DNA of 64,000 bases from Primula veris. Its lineage: Eukaryota; Streptophyta; Magnoliopsida; Ericales; Primulaceae. Shown here piece after piece: positions 53,130-64,000 of the stretch; positions within the stretch are counted from its first letter, which is position 1, and the number at the start of each line of letters is the position of its first letter. The notes beneath the pieces are model-generated. The model did no database searches. It worked only from the letters and a program-made list of their open reading frames with translations, and had not been told where the DNA came from. The stretch covers positions 21,056,967-21,120,966 of the forward strand of contig OY821744.1 of NCBI GenBank assembly GCA_963682055.1, in the 5' to 3' direction. Position numbers and translations under genes: made by a program.

Positions 53130-56100
53130 GAAGACTATAATATAATATGGTTCCGGGGCCCGTGCATGTGGGCCTCGGGGGGGATGATGAGGCGAGAGTT
53201 CTCGGGGGGGCTATCCAGTAACGGATTTCAGAATGCATCGAGGGGTCGTGGACCAACCATCCATCTACCCATTGGTTAGGTCATTCACTCAAGGCTACCG
53301 GGGATGTTGACTCAACGGAATCAGCCTGTGGGTAGAAAGTGGATAAAGCTTCGAATCCTTGAATAGCCATCCCTCCCGCTAACCAAAAAGAAGCTAGCTA
53401 TACCCCGTCGGGATAAAAAGACAGGGTGGAAGGTTCCCCATCCGAAGCAGAGCAGCACCCTTGGCCCTATGGTTTAGGGAGTCGGGAGTAAAAAAAATTC
53501 CCATTGAGTCAAGTATTCGTTTTGGGAAGGAGAGGTGGTGTTCATTTATTTTCTTATTAGGCCAAGCAACTAGCTAGTTTCCCAAGTGCAATTTCCATAT
53601 AGGATTTCCCCTGATTAATCCAAGAATGCCCACGCAGCCGCCCATTAACCCCTTGATCCGTTCCTCGACAAAAATAGACTACGTAGTGAATAATCGAATA
53701 GAATTTTAATAACTTTTGAGAGCCGCCAAGTCAACTCGATCAAAGAGAGGCCCTACGACTTCAACTTCTATTGTTGGTTTTTTCCCAGTGGAAGAAGTTG
53801 GTGGCCTAACGGCACGAAAAGAAAGGACTGCAACAACCTCCTATAAGGAACTATATAAGGCTACCACCGATACTGAAAAAGAGACTGCAACCTTCTACTG
53901 CTAGAGAAAGAAGGGCTACGGAATTGTAAAAGGATTCTTAATCCCTCTCTCTCGGTCTCGGTTCTCCCTCGGTGTCGATCGAGCACTCTCTTGCTCTCTG
54001 GCTGGCATCAATCCCTCATTCCTGGTGGCAGAAAGCCTTACTCCGACCCCCTTCCTTAGCGGGTTAAAGAGGTGCTACCTAGCCCACACCTACTTAGAAA
54101 TGAACCATGTCGGTCGACTACGGCTGTGATTCCCTTCGGCTTGGACTCCGCTTTGACATCCGAAAGCACCAACCTACTTTCGAAAAAAAAAGTGGGTAGT
54201 TGGAGTCTCACCACAGTCGGAACAATAACAATGTAGAATACGGGTATTTGAGTGACTAAGGTGGTATAGAGAATAGGGCTTAATTGCATAACCTTAAGGG
54301 TTCCGGGCATAGTGCCTTATGGTAGGGCGCAGGTCGCTCATCTTTCATCTCCGACATAGGTCGATCTCGTACCTCACTAATCCTTAGCTTCGTCCCTTTC
54401 ATCACCCAAGGCTGATGACAACAAAGAAATGCCCGCTTAATTGAACTTACCTTTCTTGGAAGCCTTAATAAGATGGGGTTATTTTTTTTAATTTTTTTTT
54501 AATAAGTTGTTTTTCAACTGTACTGACTTAGACCACAGCAGACGTGGCTTAGGCCTCCTTCCTCTCAAGTGAGACCCGTACCAACCATAGGATATCTCAT
54601 AACAGAGTAGAAATACCAGGAAATCTCCTTCTTTTTAATTCACTCCTCATTAAGAAAAGCACTTCATCATAGCCGATAGCAAAGCAATCTATGAACCTTT
54701 TAATGGTTGTCCCAGCAAGGACAGCGAGAATGACCGCAGAGAACAAGGCAGGGAAGCTCGCCTACTATTCCAACCTGTGAAGGCGACGTCTCACTACTAC
54801 CAGTACGAATTGCGTTGATTCCACCCCCCACTACCAAATAAGGCGAGGTCTCATGGTGGCAAAGAAAAAGAGGAAGTGCTCTTGTTGCGCGGACCCCACA
54901 ATAAAGAAAGATGGAACACAAGAAGCTCAATAGCAAGCCGTCTCATAGTCACCACTTGTCTGTCGTTTCAAGCTTCCAAAACAAGCAGAAAATAAATATA
55001 CCGTTGTTCTATGCCCGGTTCAGCAGCTCGAAGTTCATCTTTGTTGTTTGCTAGAGGTACGATAGGACGAACGGAGATCTACTGATAAGGCTGTTTTGGT
55101 GACATTTATTTTCTGTATCAATGTCTCGGTTCCTGACCACAAGGCGAAGCCAAAAGGAGGGCATTTATCAGCGGAAGAGCTCTATACGTTCCACATTTAT
55201 CAGCGACAGCGGAAAGAAGACCAATAAGGTTGGATCGCTCAATCCCTCAAAGCTTAGGGGAGGGTCGGCGTTGTCAGAAAGAGGCAAAGCCGAGAAAGCA
55301 GCGTGTACGGTATGGGTTTCGGTAGTGATCTACTTTATCTGGTAAGCTTAGGTTAGTGGAGTGGTAAGTTAATCTCGACAGGTTTCAAAGCTTCAAGCTT
55401 ACAAAACAAAACCTAAGGAGTTTGGAGCCCTTGAGTTCTCCGCCAATAATGGGAATTCTCCATTGTAATGGTATCTACTCTAGGAGCCTGTCCCTGCCTG
55501 CTTATCCAGACCAAACAGCAACCTTTGGTCCTTCGGGCTGAGGCTCAAGGCGGGAATCAAGGGTATGGGTTCAAGGCTGCTCTACTTACTGGGAATGGGA
55601 TCCCGTAAAAGGGCACATGACGAATGGGACCCCCGCCAATGGCATATGAGATGTGGATGATGGAGCAGGTTCGCGTAACTGCGAGACGATTAGGTTCGTC
55701 CGTGACGCTTCTAGGCGGTGCCCCGGATCCCTACGAGCAGAGGATGATAAAATCCGCCCTACTTTCGACCTGTTTCCAGCGCTTTTTGCAGATTGATAAA
55801 CTTCTGGTCTTGCCTAGGTTTATGGAAGAAAGGTTTATTCTTTGAATCCGATGGTTACTTTTTTTCCACTGCTATCGTCAAGCTTGGACATGGTGCAACA
55901 AGAAGATAATTAGCAAAATAGGAAAAAAATAATTTATTATTCTCATCTACCTCTACTTCACTCGAATCCCTAAGGGTGATGCGAAGAGATGAAAGTGTGG
56001 GTGCCCACAGTGGCGACTCCACTGGGGATAGAAAAGACTCCAATGTGTCCATGGCTATTTCCAAACAAAGACCCAATTCAATGAGCTTGACCTGCACACA

Positions 56101-56772
56101 CTTGCACTTTTTTCGCCCTATAACCCGGCGGATTCTAGTTTCGGGCGCCTGGCCCACTCGGCCTGTGCTGTGACCGCGACCAGTTTCCTCCACCCCCGGC
56201 CCAGGATAACCAATAGAAAGAAAAAGCCCTTAAAGTGGGAGAGGGGAAAATTACTAACTAGAAGCTATACCTCCTATATGGTATATATATCAGTAGCAGT
56301 TTTTCCAGACAGAACAATAGACTTAATTAGGCCTTGCCCTTACAAGACAAGACACGAAGCACTAGTTCAGATAGGAGTTTTAAGCGCGTCGTCCTTCTTC
56401 TTCGGCCCACTTTGATAAGAATCGAAATCGAGGGCTTTCACTCCGGGCTGAACTACTGGAACATCCTATGAAGATGAAACTTCGCTTACTTCGCCTGAGC
56501 GTCTTTACCTGAGGAAGAGTGGGGAATATGAGAAGTCAAGGTCCAGGTTGATTGATTCGTTAGGTAAGGGAGCTATCCAGTCAACTTCTTTTCTTCCATT
56601 GAGCAAGGAAAGGTTGTTATTACTGGGTAAGTTCCAATTCCGATTCGAAAGGCTTGCCCGAGATTGATTCAAAGCAAGGCTCATCCGGATAAGATAAAAG
56701 TCCAGACATTGCTCCTCATAGCCTTCCTTCCTGCTTACGCCTTCTGTAACCCAAGGAATGGAGTTGATCCTC

Positions 56773-57907
56773 GATTTGAGTCTCGTGTTGTGAGTGTCGT
56801 GTCTCGCATTTCGAATTCATTTCGATTGGGAAAGTGTTAAGTGAGCCGATCTAGACCTAATTGATCTGGTTTCTAAGAGCACTGACAAGGCTAAACTCAC
56901 CGGTTGAAGAGAGCACTGAATCATTCGAAAGGAGAAAGATTTTAGTTCCATTTGGAATTGACTCAGAGAGGTCTATGAGCTCGAGCTGGAAGAGGGCGGT
57001 GAAGCTTTCCTCGCGCTTAGCTAGTTTGGCTCGTGCCAGTGGGTGAAGGGTGTGCTTCGCATTGAAGTGCTACCCGGAACCTACCTGACTTCCTCGATGA
57101 TTTGTTTGGATAGAGGTCGGAAGAAGCAGGCACACCCACCAAGTTTAGGGAGTCGGAGGTTAGTTATTCTTAAGTTAGCCTGTGACTGTCCCGTTGCTCT
57201 TCATGAACCATAGCAACATGATTTCATAGAAAGAAAGCATTCGCAGTAAGCCTAGCGGCTTCCTAGGATCAAATAGCATCACGCAGAGGAAAGAATTTAT
57301 CCTCAAATTAAGTCTTCCCTCCGCTGGAAAGAACAGATCAAGAAGTGGTGGTTCAGTCACTTCGGTAGGGGATTCGCGATGCCATCTGTATGGTCTTGCT
57401 GTTGATGGTACCTCACAATGGGGGTGCTGCCCAAGCGGAGCTAACTACAGGTCCGAATATACTGCGATCACCCAGACCTTTCTAATACGGAAATCCTTTA
57501 TACGAAATTTCTGCAGTTGCTTACTCGACCTAAGCAAGCCAGACAGACCGAAGACCCAAAAAAGAAGTTCTTTCTCTTTCTCCATCGAAGGAAATGACGA
57601 AGAAGCATCTAATGTTAGTCTTGTGCCCCTGTTAGCACTTTCCTGCTTTCCTGAACTGAAGCGGATTGCACTGATTAGGCAGAAGAAAGATACCATTTAC
57701 CTATCTTATATGCGCCTGTGGAGCACGAAGGGAAGCCTTTCTTTCCTAATGATGATTCTCAACAGCATCTCTAAGACCTCTAGGCTTACTAGAAGGAATT
57801 CGTCTTATCTTAGTGCTAGTAGCAGTAAGAAGGGATTGGCCACATATATTCATTCTTGCGCATCCTCTGATTCTTGCAACAGTCTTTGTGAACATGAGAA
57901 GATGGTA
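56773..57907. other. Spacer between arm B and the atp8 fragment
   Basis: About 1.1 kb with only short, unrecognised frames on both strands. Confidence 0.5.
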
Positions 57908-58114
57908 TTAATCTTTCACTGAAACCAAATTCTTGGGGTCGTTGCTCCCGATGTTGTTCTCCCGGTGTGAAACCAGTAGGTTCCGTAGTTTTAGAATTCT
58001 GCTGATCCCAAGTACTCCATCTCCATCATTGCATATGATAATATAGAAAGTAAAGAGGAAAAGGCATAACCAGAAGAATTGTGAAAAATAAGTGAATTTA
58101 TCCAGTTGAGGCAT
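57908..58114 (-). pseudogene. atp8: ATP synthase subunit 8 (orfB), N-terminal fragment
   Basis: The first 60 or so residues of plant Atp8, a membrane subunit of ATP synthase F0: [15 protein letters not shown], one hydrophobic segment at about 12-28, then [17 protein letters not shown]. Full-length plant Atp8 is about 155-160 residues. Here homology ends after SNDP and the frame closes nine codons later with unrelated residues (68 in total). An in-frame upstream ATG would add 16 codons. The rest of the gene is absent. Chimeras that reuse the atp8 start are common in plant mtDNA and some are linked to male sterility; nothing here shows that this one is expressed. Confidence 0.9.
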
Positions 58115-60249
58115 GATTGATTGAGAAATAATGATTCCCTCAATACAGCTTAACTTCGTCAAGCCTGTACGAGTAATGAAGAACTATAGATTTTTTTTTG
58201 GTTGGTTGTTGACCAACGGAAGGCATGGGATAAAAATGCACACACGAGACGGGAAACAACTAATTTATCAGGCGCAATATCAACTACCTAGACCGACCTG
58301 CTAAACCATAAACACCTAGCGAAGATACTCTACTGAATGACTTGATCGATCGTACTAGATAGATAGTCTCAGATAGACCCATTTTCTTTCTATACGCAAT
58401 TTCAAATTCCGATTTAAATGGCATAGATCCTTTTGTACTAATACAAATGCGCACTTTCAGGAGCATCTTCCTGCGAGTCTGCCTAGCTATTAGTAAGTAG
58501 GGTCCTAAAAAGCCGGATATACCCATCTTAGTTACCGGGGTAAATACCCATAAAAAGAGGAAATATTTCCTGAGGGCTTCTTTCTTCTTAAGTAGCTTTC
58601 CTGTAGGGTTAGCCTAGGGTAGGGATCCGGTTTTTAGGTTCAATCGGGGAATGGGTCTTCGGACTGCTGTTCAAAGGATTTGCTTGAAAGCCAGTCTTCT
58701 TCTTGATCGCTACCTTCTGACAAACAAGTCAAGTTTACTAAGAAGAAATCGTAGTTGTCGAGGTCAGTCACGTGATCGTCTCAAGTTGAAGTCTCCCTGC
58801 AGGTTGCTTCATCACATCTCCAAAGGTCATTTCGGACTGTGAAGAAGGGGGTCCAACCCAGCAGCTTGAAGGTGAAGGCGTGGTGCGTCTGATGATAAAG
58901 AGGTTCCTTCTGCCAATGCAAGTTGCCTAATAAGAAATCGAAGTGAGGGGGATAGTAAAGTAAGGATGGGACCTTTAATTCTAAGAACAGGCCAAAAAAC
59001 GTAAAAACTTGGCCATAGAATCTATTTCCTCAATAGCCAAGGTTAGAAGTTGAGGTTGGTCATAGATCAGGTCAACCAAGAGTTTTTGGTCTCCTTCCTA
59101 GGGTCAGAGAAAGTAAATGTCAAGTGTCAAGGAAGCTCTAAGGCTATCTAGACGGCGAAGACTCTGATCGGAAGTGGGCTCAAAAGCCATGTTCATTAGT
59201 TCAAAATCGTAGTTCTTGCTACCACTCGGGTGATTCCAGAAAGCCTGTCAAATGGATATCTTCTTAGAGAGATGTGGGCATCTAATCTATCTTGCCTTGA
59301 CAGCATGAACTTCATGTTTCAGAGAATCGGGGAAGGTGCTTGGCAGATGATGAGAGAGAGCAAAGCGCTTGCCTGTCTATGGTTCTATAGAAGAGAGGAG
59401 AGATGGTGGAATAGAAAGTCGTGGATCAGTTGATCCGCTTTCTTTCTCTTAAGATCTCGAATTCAAGCTTTCAAGAAGGAGAAATAGAAAGAGGATTCTT
59501 AGATCACACACACCCTGAGTCTTTTATTTCAATCCCAACTCCAACTGATAAAAAGAAGGCGCTCGGTTAACGGGATTGGCTCGAAAGCGAGAATGATCAT
59601 CAAATGCCATCTTTCAGCTTCTCAATCGATGTTCTCGATGCCGGACCTTCTGGCAGCTAAAAAAAATTTCTTATTAAAGGAACGTGGCCTTAAAAGAAAT
59701 TGTTGAGAAAGAAGCAAGGGGCCGAGGACATAGAATCGTAAATTGACCCTTAGAGTGCTTGACCCGTGATCTGTCTTCTTGCTACCTGGGCAAACAGACA
59801 CTAGATGTTTTCCCAGAAATCGGTAAATTAAGCCTTGTTAGTGCTCTATTCAACCGGCTTTCTTTAGTCGTCCAGGTCTGATCACTTCACATCAACTCCG
59901 CAGAAAGCTATATTCTAAATTTAAGAGTGGCAAGTCTCGGAAATAAGGGCCCCATGGAATAAGAATCAGGGATTAGAGTCGGCTCTCAGCAGGTCTCTTT
60001 GGTTGGTGTCTTGTCCTTTACACGATGAGTCAGTGTATCCCAGACAGAAGCGTAACGAGTGGGCCTTTGAACTAAACCTAGATATACGATGTTTGCTAAC
60101 CTTCCAGTTATAGGCATACCTATTGCCGGATCAGGTGCATTTCACGCTTTTACGATTGAGAATATCACCCGGCAGGGCCTGACAGTGCCAAAGCATTCTA
60201 AAAAAAAAACGTCCATTTGGAGGGCGGTGAAGGGGAAAGCGGAAGAGGA
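58115..60249. other. Spacer upstream of the atp8 fragment
   Basis: About 2.1 kb. The minus-strand 80-codon frame at 58284-58526, just 5' of atp8, is unassigned. The remainder shows no gene, tRNA or repeat recognisable by eye. Confidence 0.5.
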
Positions 60250-61120
60250 AGAAGCCCTAAGAATCAAACAAACAAAAAATTCATGAATGCAATGAAGCAA
60301 GCCAAGATCAATAGAGGGGCATCCAGTCAAGTACCTACATTCCGATTCCCAATCATGGATGAGCCTCCTCTATGGATGAAAAGAACTCCCGCACCTTATT
60401 TCATGAATGGACAATCCGAGAGGCCTCGAAAGCGATTTGCTTATGAATCTTCTATTGAAGAGTTATACTATGATCGCTCTGTGGTCCCCATGGAGAAGCC
60501 TCTCGAAAATTTGGAAATTGAGGCAATTATACAAGCTGCAGTAGAGCAGACCAATACAGGAGGAAACTTATATTCAAGGATTTTTTACGACATTCAGATG
60601 TAGCTCTGCCGGAAGGGTTCAAGATACCGAAGTTTAGTAAATACAATGGGGTCGGCGACCCATATCATCACTTGATGTCCTTCTGTGGTGTGGGAATTGC
60701 CGAGGCCTCCCAGCCCGGGTTATTTTTCACCTTTTTTAGAAGTCATTAGAAGGGGAAGCATTCAAGTGGAACTCATCTCTACCCCTTGATGCTCTACGTA
60801 GTTTTGACGATGTGATTGACAGATTCACCAGCCAGTAGTTGCACCAGGTGAAAGATCCCCCAATCTCTGTGATCTGGTGAATGAAAAAATGCAGTCCGGT
60901 TTTGAATTAATTACTTTTGTTAACCGATGTAGGAATTTTGCAGCTAAAGAAAAATGGAACATAAAAGAGGAAGATGCAGTACAGATGGTTATCAATAACC
61001 TGCATGGGCCCATCAAGGAAACGATGGTGCTAGGAGATTGCCAAACATTCCCTCAACTGTTTGAATGAGCTGCCCGCATGTAGAGGAGTATAAAAGACGG
61101 GTTTCTCACTTTCCTCAGGA
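60250..61120 (+). pseudogene. Gypsy gag remnant
   Basis: Frames in sequence carry gag-like text: FRFPIMDEPPLWMKRTPAPY and IEAIIQAAVEQTNTGG up to a stop at 60601-60603, then FKIPKFSKYNGVGDPYHHL in a shifted context, then FVNRCRNFAAKEKWNIKEED and MVINNLHGPIKETM up to about 61068. This is the capsid region of a plant Gypsy element with several stops and frameshifts. It may belong to the same family as the minus-strand fragment at 32043-32690, which covers the next downstream part of such an element. Confidence 0.78.
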
Positions 61121-63360
61121 ACGATTCTAATGGGGGAGAAGGCAAGCCGAAGAATACCCTAAGAACCTAGTAGCCAACTTCTTAAGGTTACCAGAAGTCC
61201 GAATCACTTCCAAGGTGGGGTTTTATGGGAAGCTGAGTCACTTCTATCTTCTTAGTTTTAATGACCTTATTCTTTCTAATCACCACTAGCTTGAATGAGG
61301 ATACTCTTTCTGAACTACTAAAATTATTAACTCGCTCCCTTGCTAGCTTGCTTCGGGCTTTGTTTATTCACTTTATTACTTAAGAATCACAAAACGCTTT
61401 CTGCTGGCCAGGCCCAAGCTTAGTCCACTACTCAACTCAGGTTGGCGGGTGCCCGTGCATAATGAAGCTGACCCCCACTACTGAAATGAAAAAGAACCAC
61501 CCCAGAACGGGATTGACATCAGAGGGCACGGGGGAATTCTTGGGAATGGGTCAATTTTTACTAGCCAAATGGGGTCTATAGTCTGGGAATACTTAGACGG
61601 GTGAGCATGCACAAATGTGATGTGGTCGAGGCTCAGAGGAAGACTACTTTAAGTACTTGTCTCCGGCTACCTTGATTTATTTTTTTTTAAGCCATTTGCA
61701 CATTAATGGGAGTGGCGCCGATGGGATTTTCGAATGGTAATGAAGCTTACCATTCTGTCTATTTGGCTGAAGCCGACTCTGGGCGTTCAACGCCTTGTTT
61801 CCAATCATACTTTTCTTTCTTCCCCTACTGATAAGGCTCCCCTTACTCCAAAGAATGGAGTCCCTGTCTTGAATGTTTTCTAGTGAGTGCACATTAGCCA
61901 CCGTGACTTTCAAGCTTCATCAATCGCTTTAAAGCAGGCGGACCAGTATCTCGACTGGCCAGTATAGCAGATTAGGATTCCACCACCCTTATCTGCACCT
62001 CTATGCAGAAGGCTAAAGCCCCCTGCAGGTCAGGAAAAAAAGACTTTCATCTCACCATCTAACTCTGAATCCGCAGAAGAGTATACCATATCGAACGAAG
62101 AAAAAGAAGATAGAAGAAATAGAAGCAAAGAAATAACAATAACCAAGGGTGATGAAGGGGGTATAGGGTGACTAGGTTTGTTTCGAATTCAAATAGGGTT
62201 GCATCAAAGTACGTTTTCCAAAATGTTGATGGCTTGGAGTTCCCTATCTTTTTTTTTTCATTCAAAGAACCAAGAACTGATAGAATTGTTGATGTCACCG
62301 CACCGAAAAAGAAGAGTGGAATTAATGATTTGAAAAAAGAGGGCTAGGTCTAACCAAGGATTGAGTCCTTTTTTTTGGATCTGCTACTCGACCCATATTC
62401 TATTATAGGGTTGCCTAGCGCTTTCATCGAAAGCAACTACCTGTTGACTTTGAAGCCAATTGCCATCCTCCCGTATCCCGTTCTTCGATTTCTGATTCAT
62501 ATGCATCTCAAGACTGACCAAGCAGGAGTTAACCTTGTGTAGTCCGGAATAGAGTTGCCGGTAACCTTTGACTAATAGCAGTGGCTAATGCGAGTTGATT
62601 TCCTGTGCGCCATTTTTTTGTGGGTGGCGATATCAACGGCGGCCAAATAGTGGAGGTTATCTAATAGAATTCCATGCGAGCTCTGCGAGAAAGAGCCGGT
62701 CATTGAGTGGCCCCCAATCTACCCCACTCGCTAAGGCAAGTCTCCGACTTGAGCGGCTAGAAAGAGCCTATGTGGACAGAACGAGGACAAAGCCTATGAG
62801 TCGCTCTTATAACTGTTGATTGTAAGTTCAGAAGTTTTTGGTGTAAAAAAAACCAAGTACGCAAGCCGAAAGCCCTCGGTACTTCACTCTCAGTAAAGTA
62901 CGTAGAAGGCTCTACTCCAGTCGCAAGACTTTAGTTAAGCACTGAAGCCCTCGACGGGCTACTACTTTCACTTCGTAGGGCGACCTGCAGCTGCAGTATT
63001 TCAATAGTAAAGTAGTTTCACAAACAAGCCCACTCAGAGCTGATAGAGTGAACTTCAAGTTTAAGTTTAGTTTTTGAAAAAACCGTGATATCTCTCTAAT
63101 TCACTGAAAGCGGTTTACAGGAAGGTTCTTTTGTGGCAGTGGAAGTCGAAGGAACTGAAGGCTGCTGCGGATTCTTCTTCAAGTTATGATACTCGCTGGT
63201 TCGTCTGGGAATAAGCTAATCCCTACCCATCTATAGCTGGCCGTTGAGCCCACCTTTCTGTGGACTTTCCCCAACCCAAAGGATGGAAACCGAAAAGAAA
63301 GAATAAATGAAACAAACTTTCTATGCCAGAAATAAAAGATTTTTTCTTCTAAGAGAAGAA
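61121..63360. other. Intergenic spacer, nothing recognised
   Basis: About 2.2 kb. Short frames (for example 61677-61913 and 62059-62298, minus) have no recognised family. Several homopolymer runs of A or T of eight or more occur. Confidence 0.5.
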
Positions 63361-63955
63361 GAAAGTAGCCAAAAAAGGACAGCTTCGGCCTATTACCCAT
63401 ACTAACAAAGGTGATATCATCGTAATGGAAGCGCTTTCACATTTATTGAATGTGATCTTTGAAGATGTGTTCCTACATCAATCTCATGGGTTTAGAAAGG
63501 GTCGAGGTATTTTTACTTTCTATCTTTCAGTCTATAGCCGGGGACTTGTTGATAGACTGATTAAGTCGGATATAGTCAAGTGCTTCGACAACATAGATCA
63601 TAGTATCCTAATCTCAATTCTACGGTCTCATTTAGGTGAGGAGAATTCCCCCCTCTGTAATATTATATAGAGGGAAATTACTACTCCAACCATGAGAAAG
63701 GAATCCCACAAGGAAGTCCCCTTTCCCCTGTGCTCATGAACATCTTTTTGCATCTACTAGATAGAGACATCAATTCATTTATGCAAAGAGAAAAGGGCCT
63801 TGCCTATGTTCGGTATGCGGATGACATTCTATTCTTTTTTTTTTTTTGATAAAACTCCTTTATATGGTTCAGATCTATAAAAGAAGAATGAGACTAAAGA
63901 GGGAATCTTTTCGGTTACTGTGTGAACTTAAAAAGGAGGCGGAGTAGTAGTCCCT
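63361..63955 (+). pseudogene. Group II intron-type reverse transcriptase fragment, broken
   Basis: From about 63364 the frame reads KKGQLRPITHTNKGD, then LHQSHGFRKGRG, then SDIVKCFDNIDHSIL, the fingers and palm start of a group II intron reverse transcriptase, until TAG at 63668-63670. The continuation has KGIPQGSPLSPVLMN and VRYADDILF (YADD catalytic motif) before a run of about 15 T near 63834-63848, after which the frame shifts and ends. No maturase X domain or intron RNA structure follows in the window. It differs from matR. A dead copy of a mobile-intron or plasmid-type enzyme is likely. Confidence 0.8.
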
Positions 63956-64000
63956 CGGCTTAATCCGAATCTACAGACCTTGCTTGTAATCGATATTTCA

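Larger units (their letters stand above)
50748..56772. repeat. Large inverted repeat, arm B
   Basis: About 6.0 kb, reverse complement of 20223-26244. The left limit TTGCTAAC is the rpl2 junction; the right limit is near GAGTTGATC. Differences from arm A are scattered: several are C-to-T or G-to-A at CpG (for example ACGTGGG versus ACGCGGG, CAGCGTG changes near 52640), others are small indels and homopolymer changes. It contains trnW-CCA and the plastid trnI/trnA fragment in plus orientation. Confidence 0.95.

Overview
This window is plant mitochondrial-type DNA, most likely from a eudicot. The support is a cluster reading rpl2 (partial), rpl5, rps14 and cob on the minus strand, plus atp9, a frameshifted nad9, native trnS-GCU, trnF-GAA and trnP-UGG, and plastid-derived trnW-CCA. 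cob and nad9 still carry unedited C positions typical of angiosperm mtDNA. Spacers are long and largely gene-free. They hold pieces of plastid DNA and of nuclear retroelements (Copia, Gypsy, LINE), which is also normal for plant mtDNA. I cannot name the species.

Layout. About 1.2-8.2 kb is one plastid inverted-repeat segment (3'-rps12/trnV spacer, trnV-GAC, 5' part of rrn16). It is split by a complete, very young, gag-only LTR retrotransposon (1816-6695, TSD GTTAC). 13.9-19.7 kb is a full-length Copia element with an open 1305-residue polyprotein (TSD GGTGA), inserted into a Gypsy leader remnant. 20.2-26.2 kb and 50.7-56.8 kb are the two arms of a roughly 6-kb inverted repeat. Each arm carries trnW-CCA and a plastid trnI/trnA fragment. 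Between the arms lie nad9, TE scraps, atp9, a possible mitovirus-derived fragment, trnS/trnF/trnP, cob, rps14, rpl5 and a 5'-truncated rpl2 whose first exon is cut exactly at the arm junction. 56.8-64 kb holds a truncated atp8, a Gypsy gag remnant and a broken group II-type reverse transcriptase.

Interpretation. Several independent signs favour a nuclear copy of mitochondrial DNA (NUMT), or at least DNA that has left mitochondrial constraint. There are two target-site-flanked LTR insertions. nad9 has a frameshift and several missense changes. cob has lost the invariant proline of its PWGQ motif and three residues near its C-terminus. Large-repeat arms that mitochondria would normally homogenise have diverged. 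CpG-to-TpG/CpA changes recur in the plastid rrn16, trnV and trnI/trnA pieces, between the repeat arms and between the LTRs. Against this, cob, atp9, rps14 and rpl5 remain open. Genuine mtDNA is not excluded; flanking sequence and read depth would decide.

I saw no new defence, toxin or CRISPR-like system. The most unusual items are the young gag-only element, the atp9 copy with all known editing sites already in the edited state, the tandem 5' fragments of trnF (one with the editing-site T built in), and the rpl2 break at the repeat boundary.
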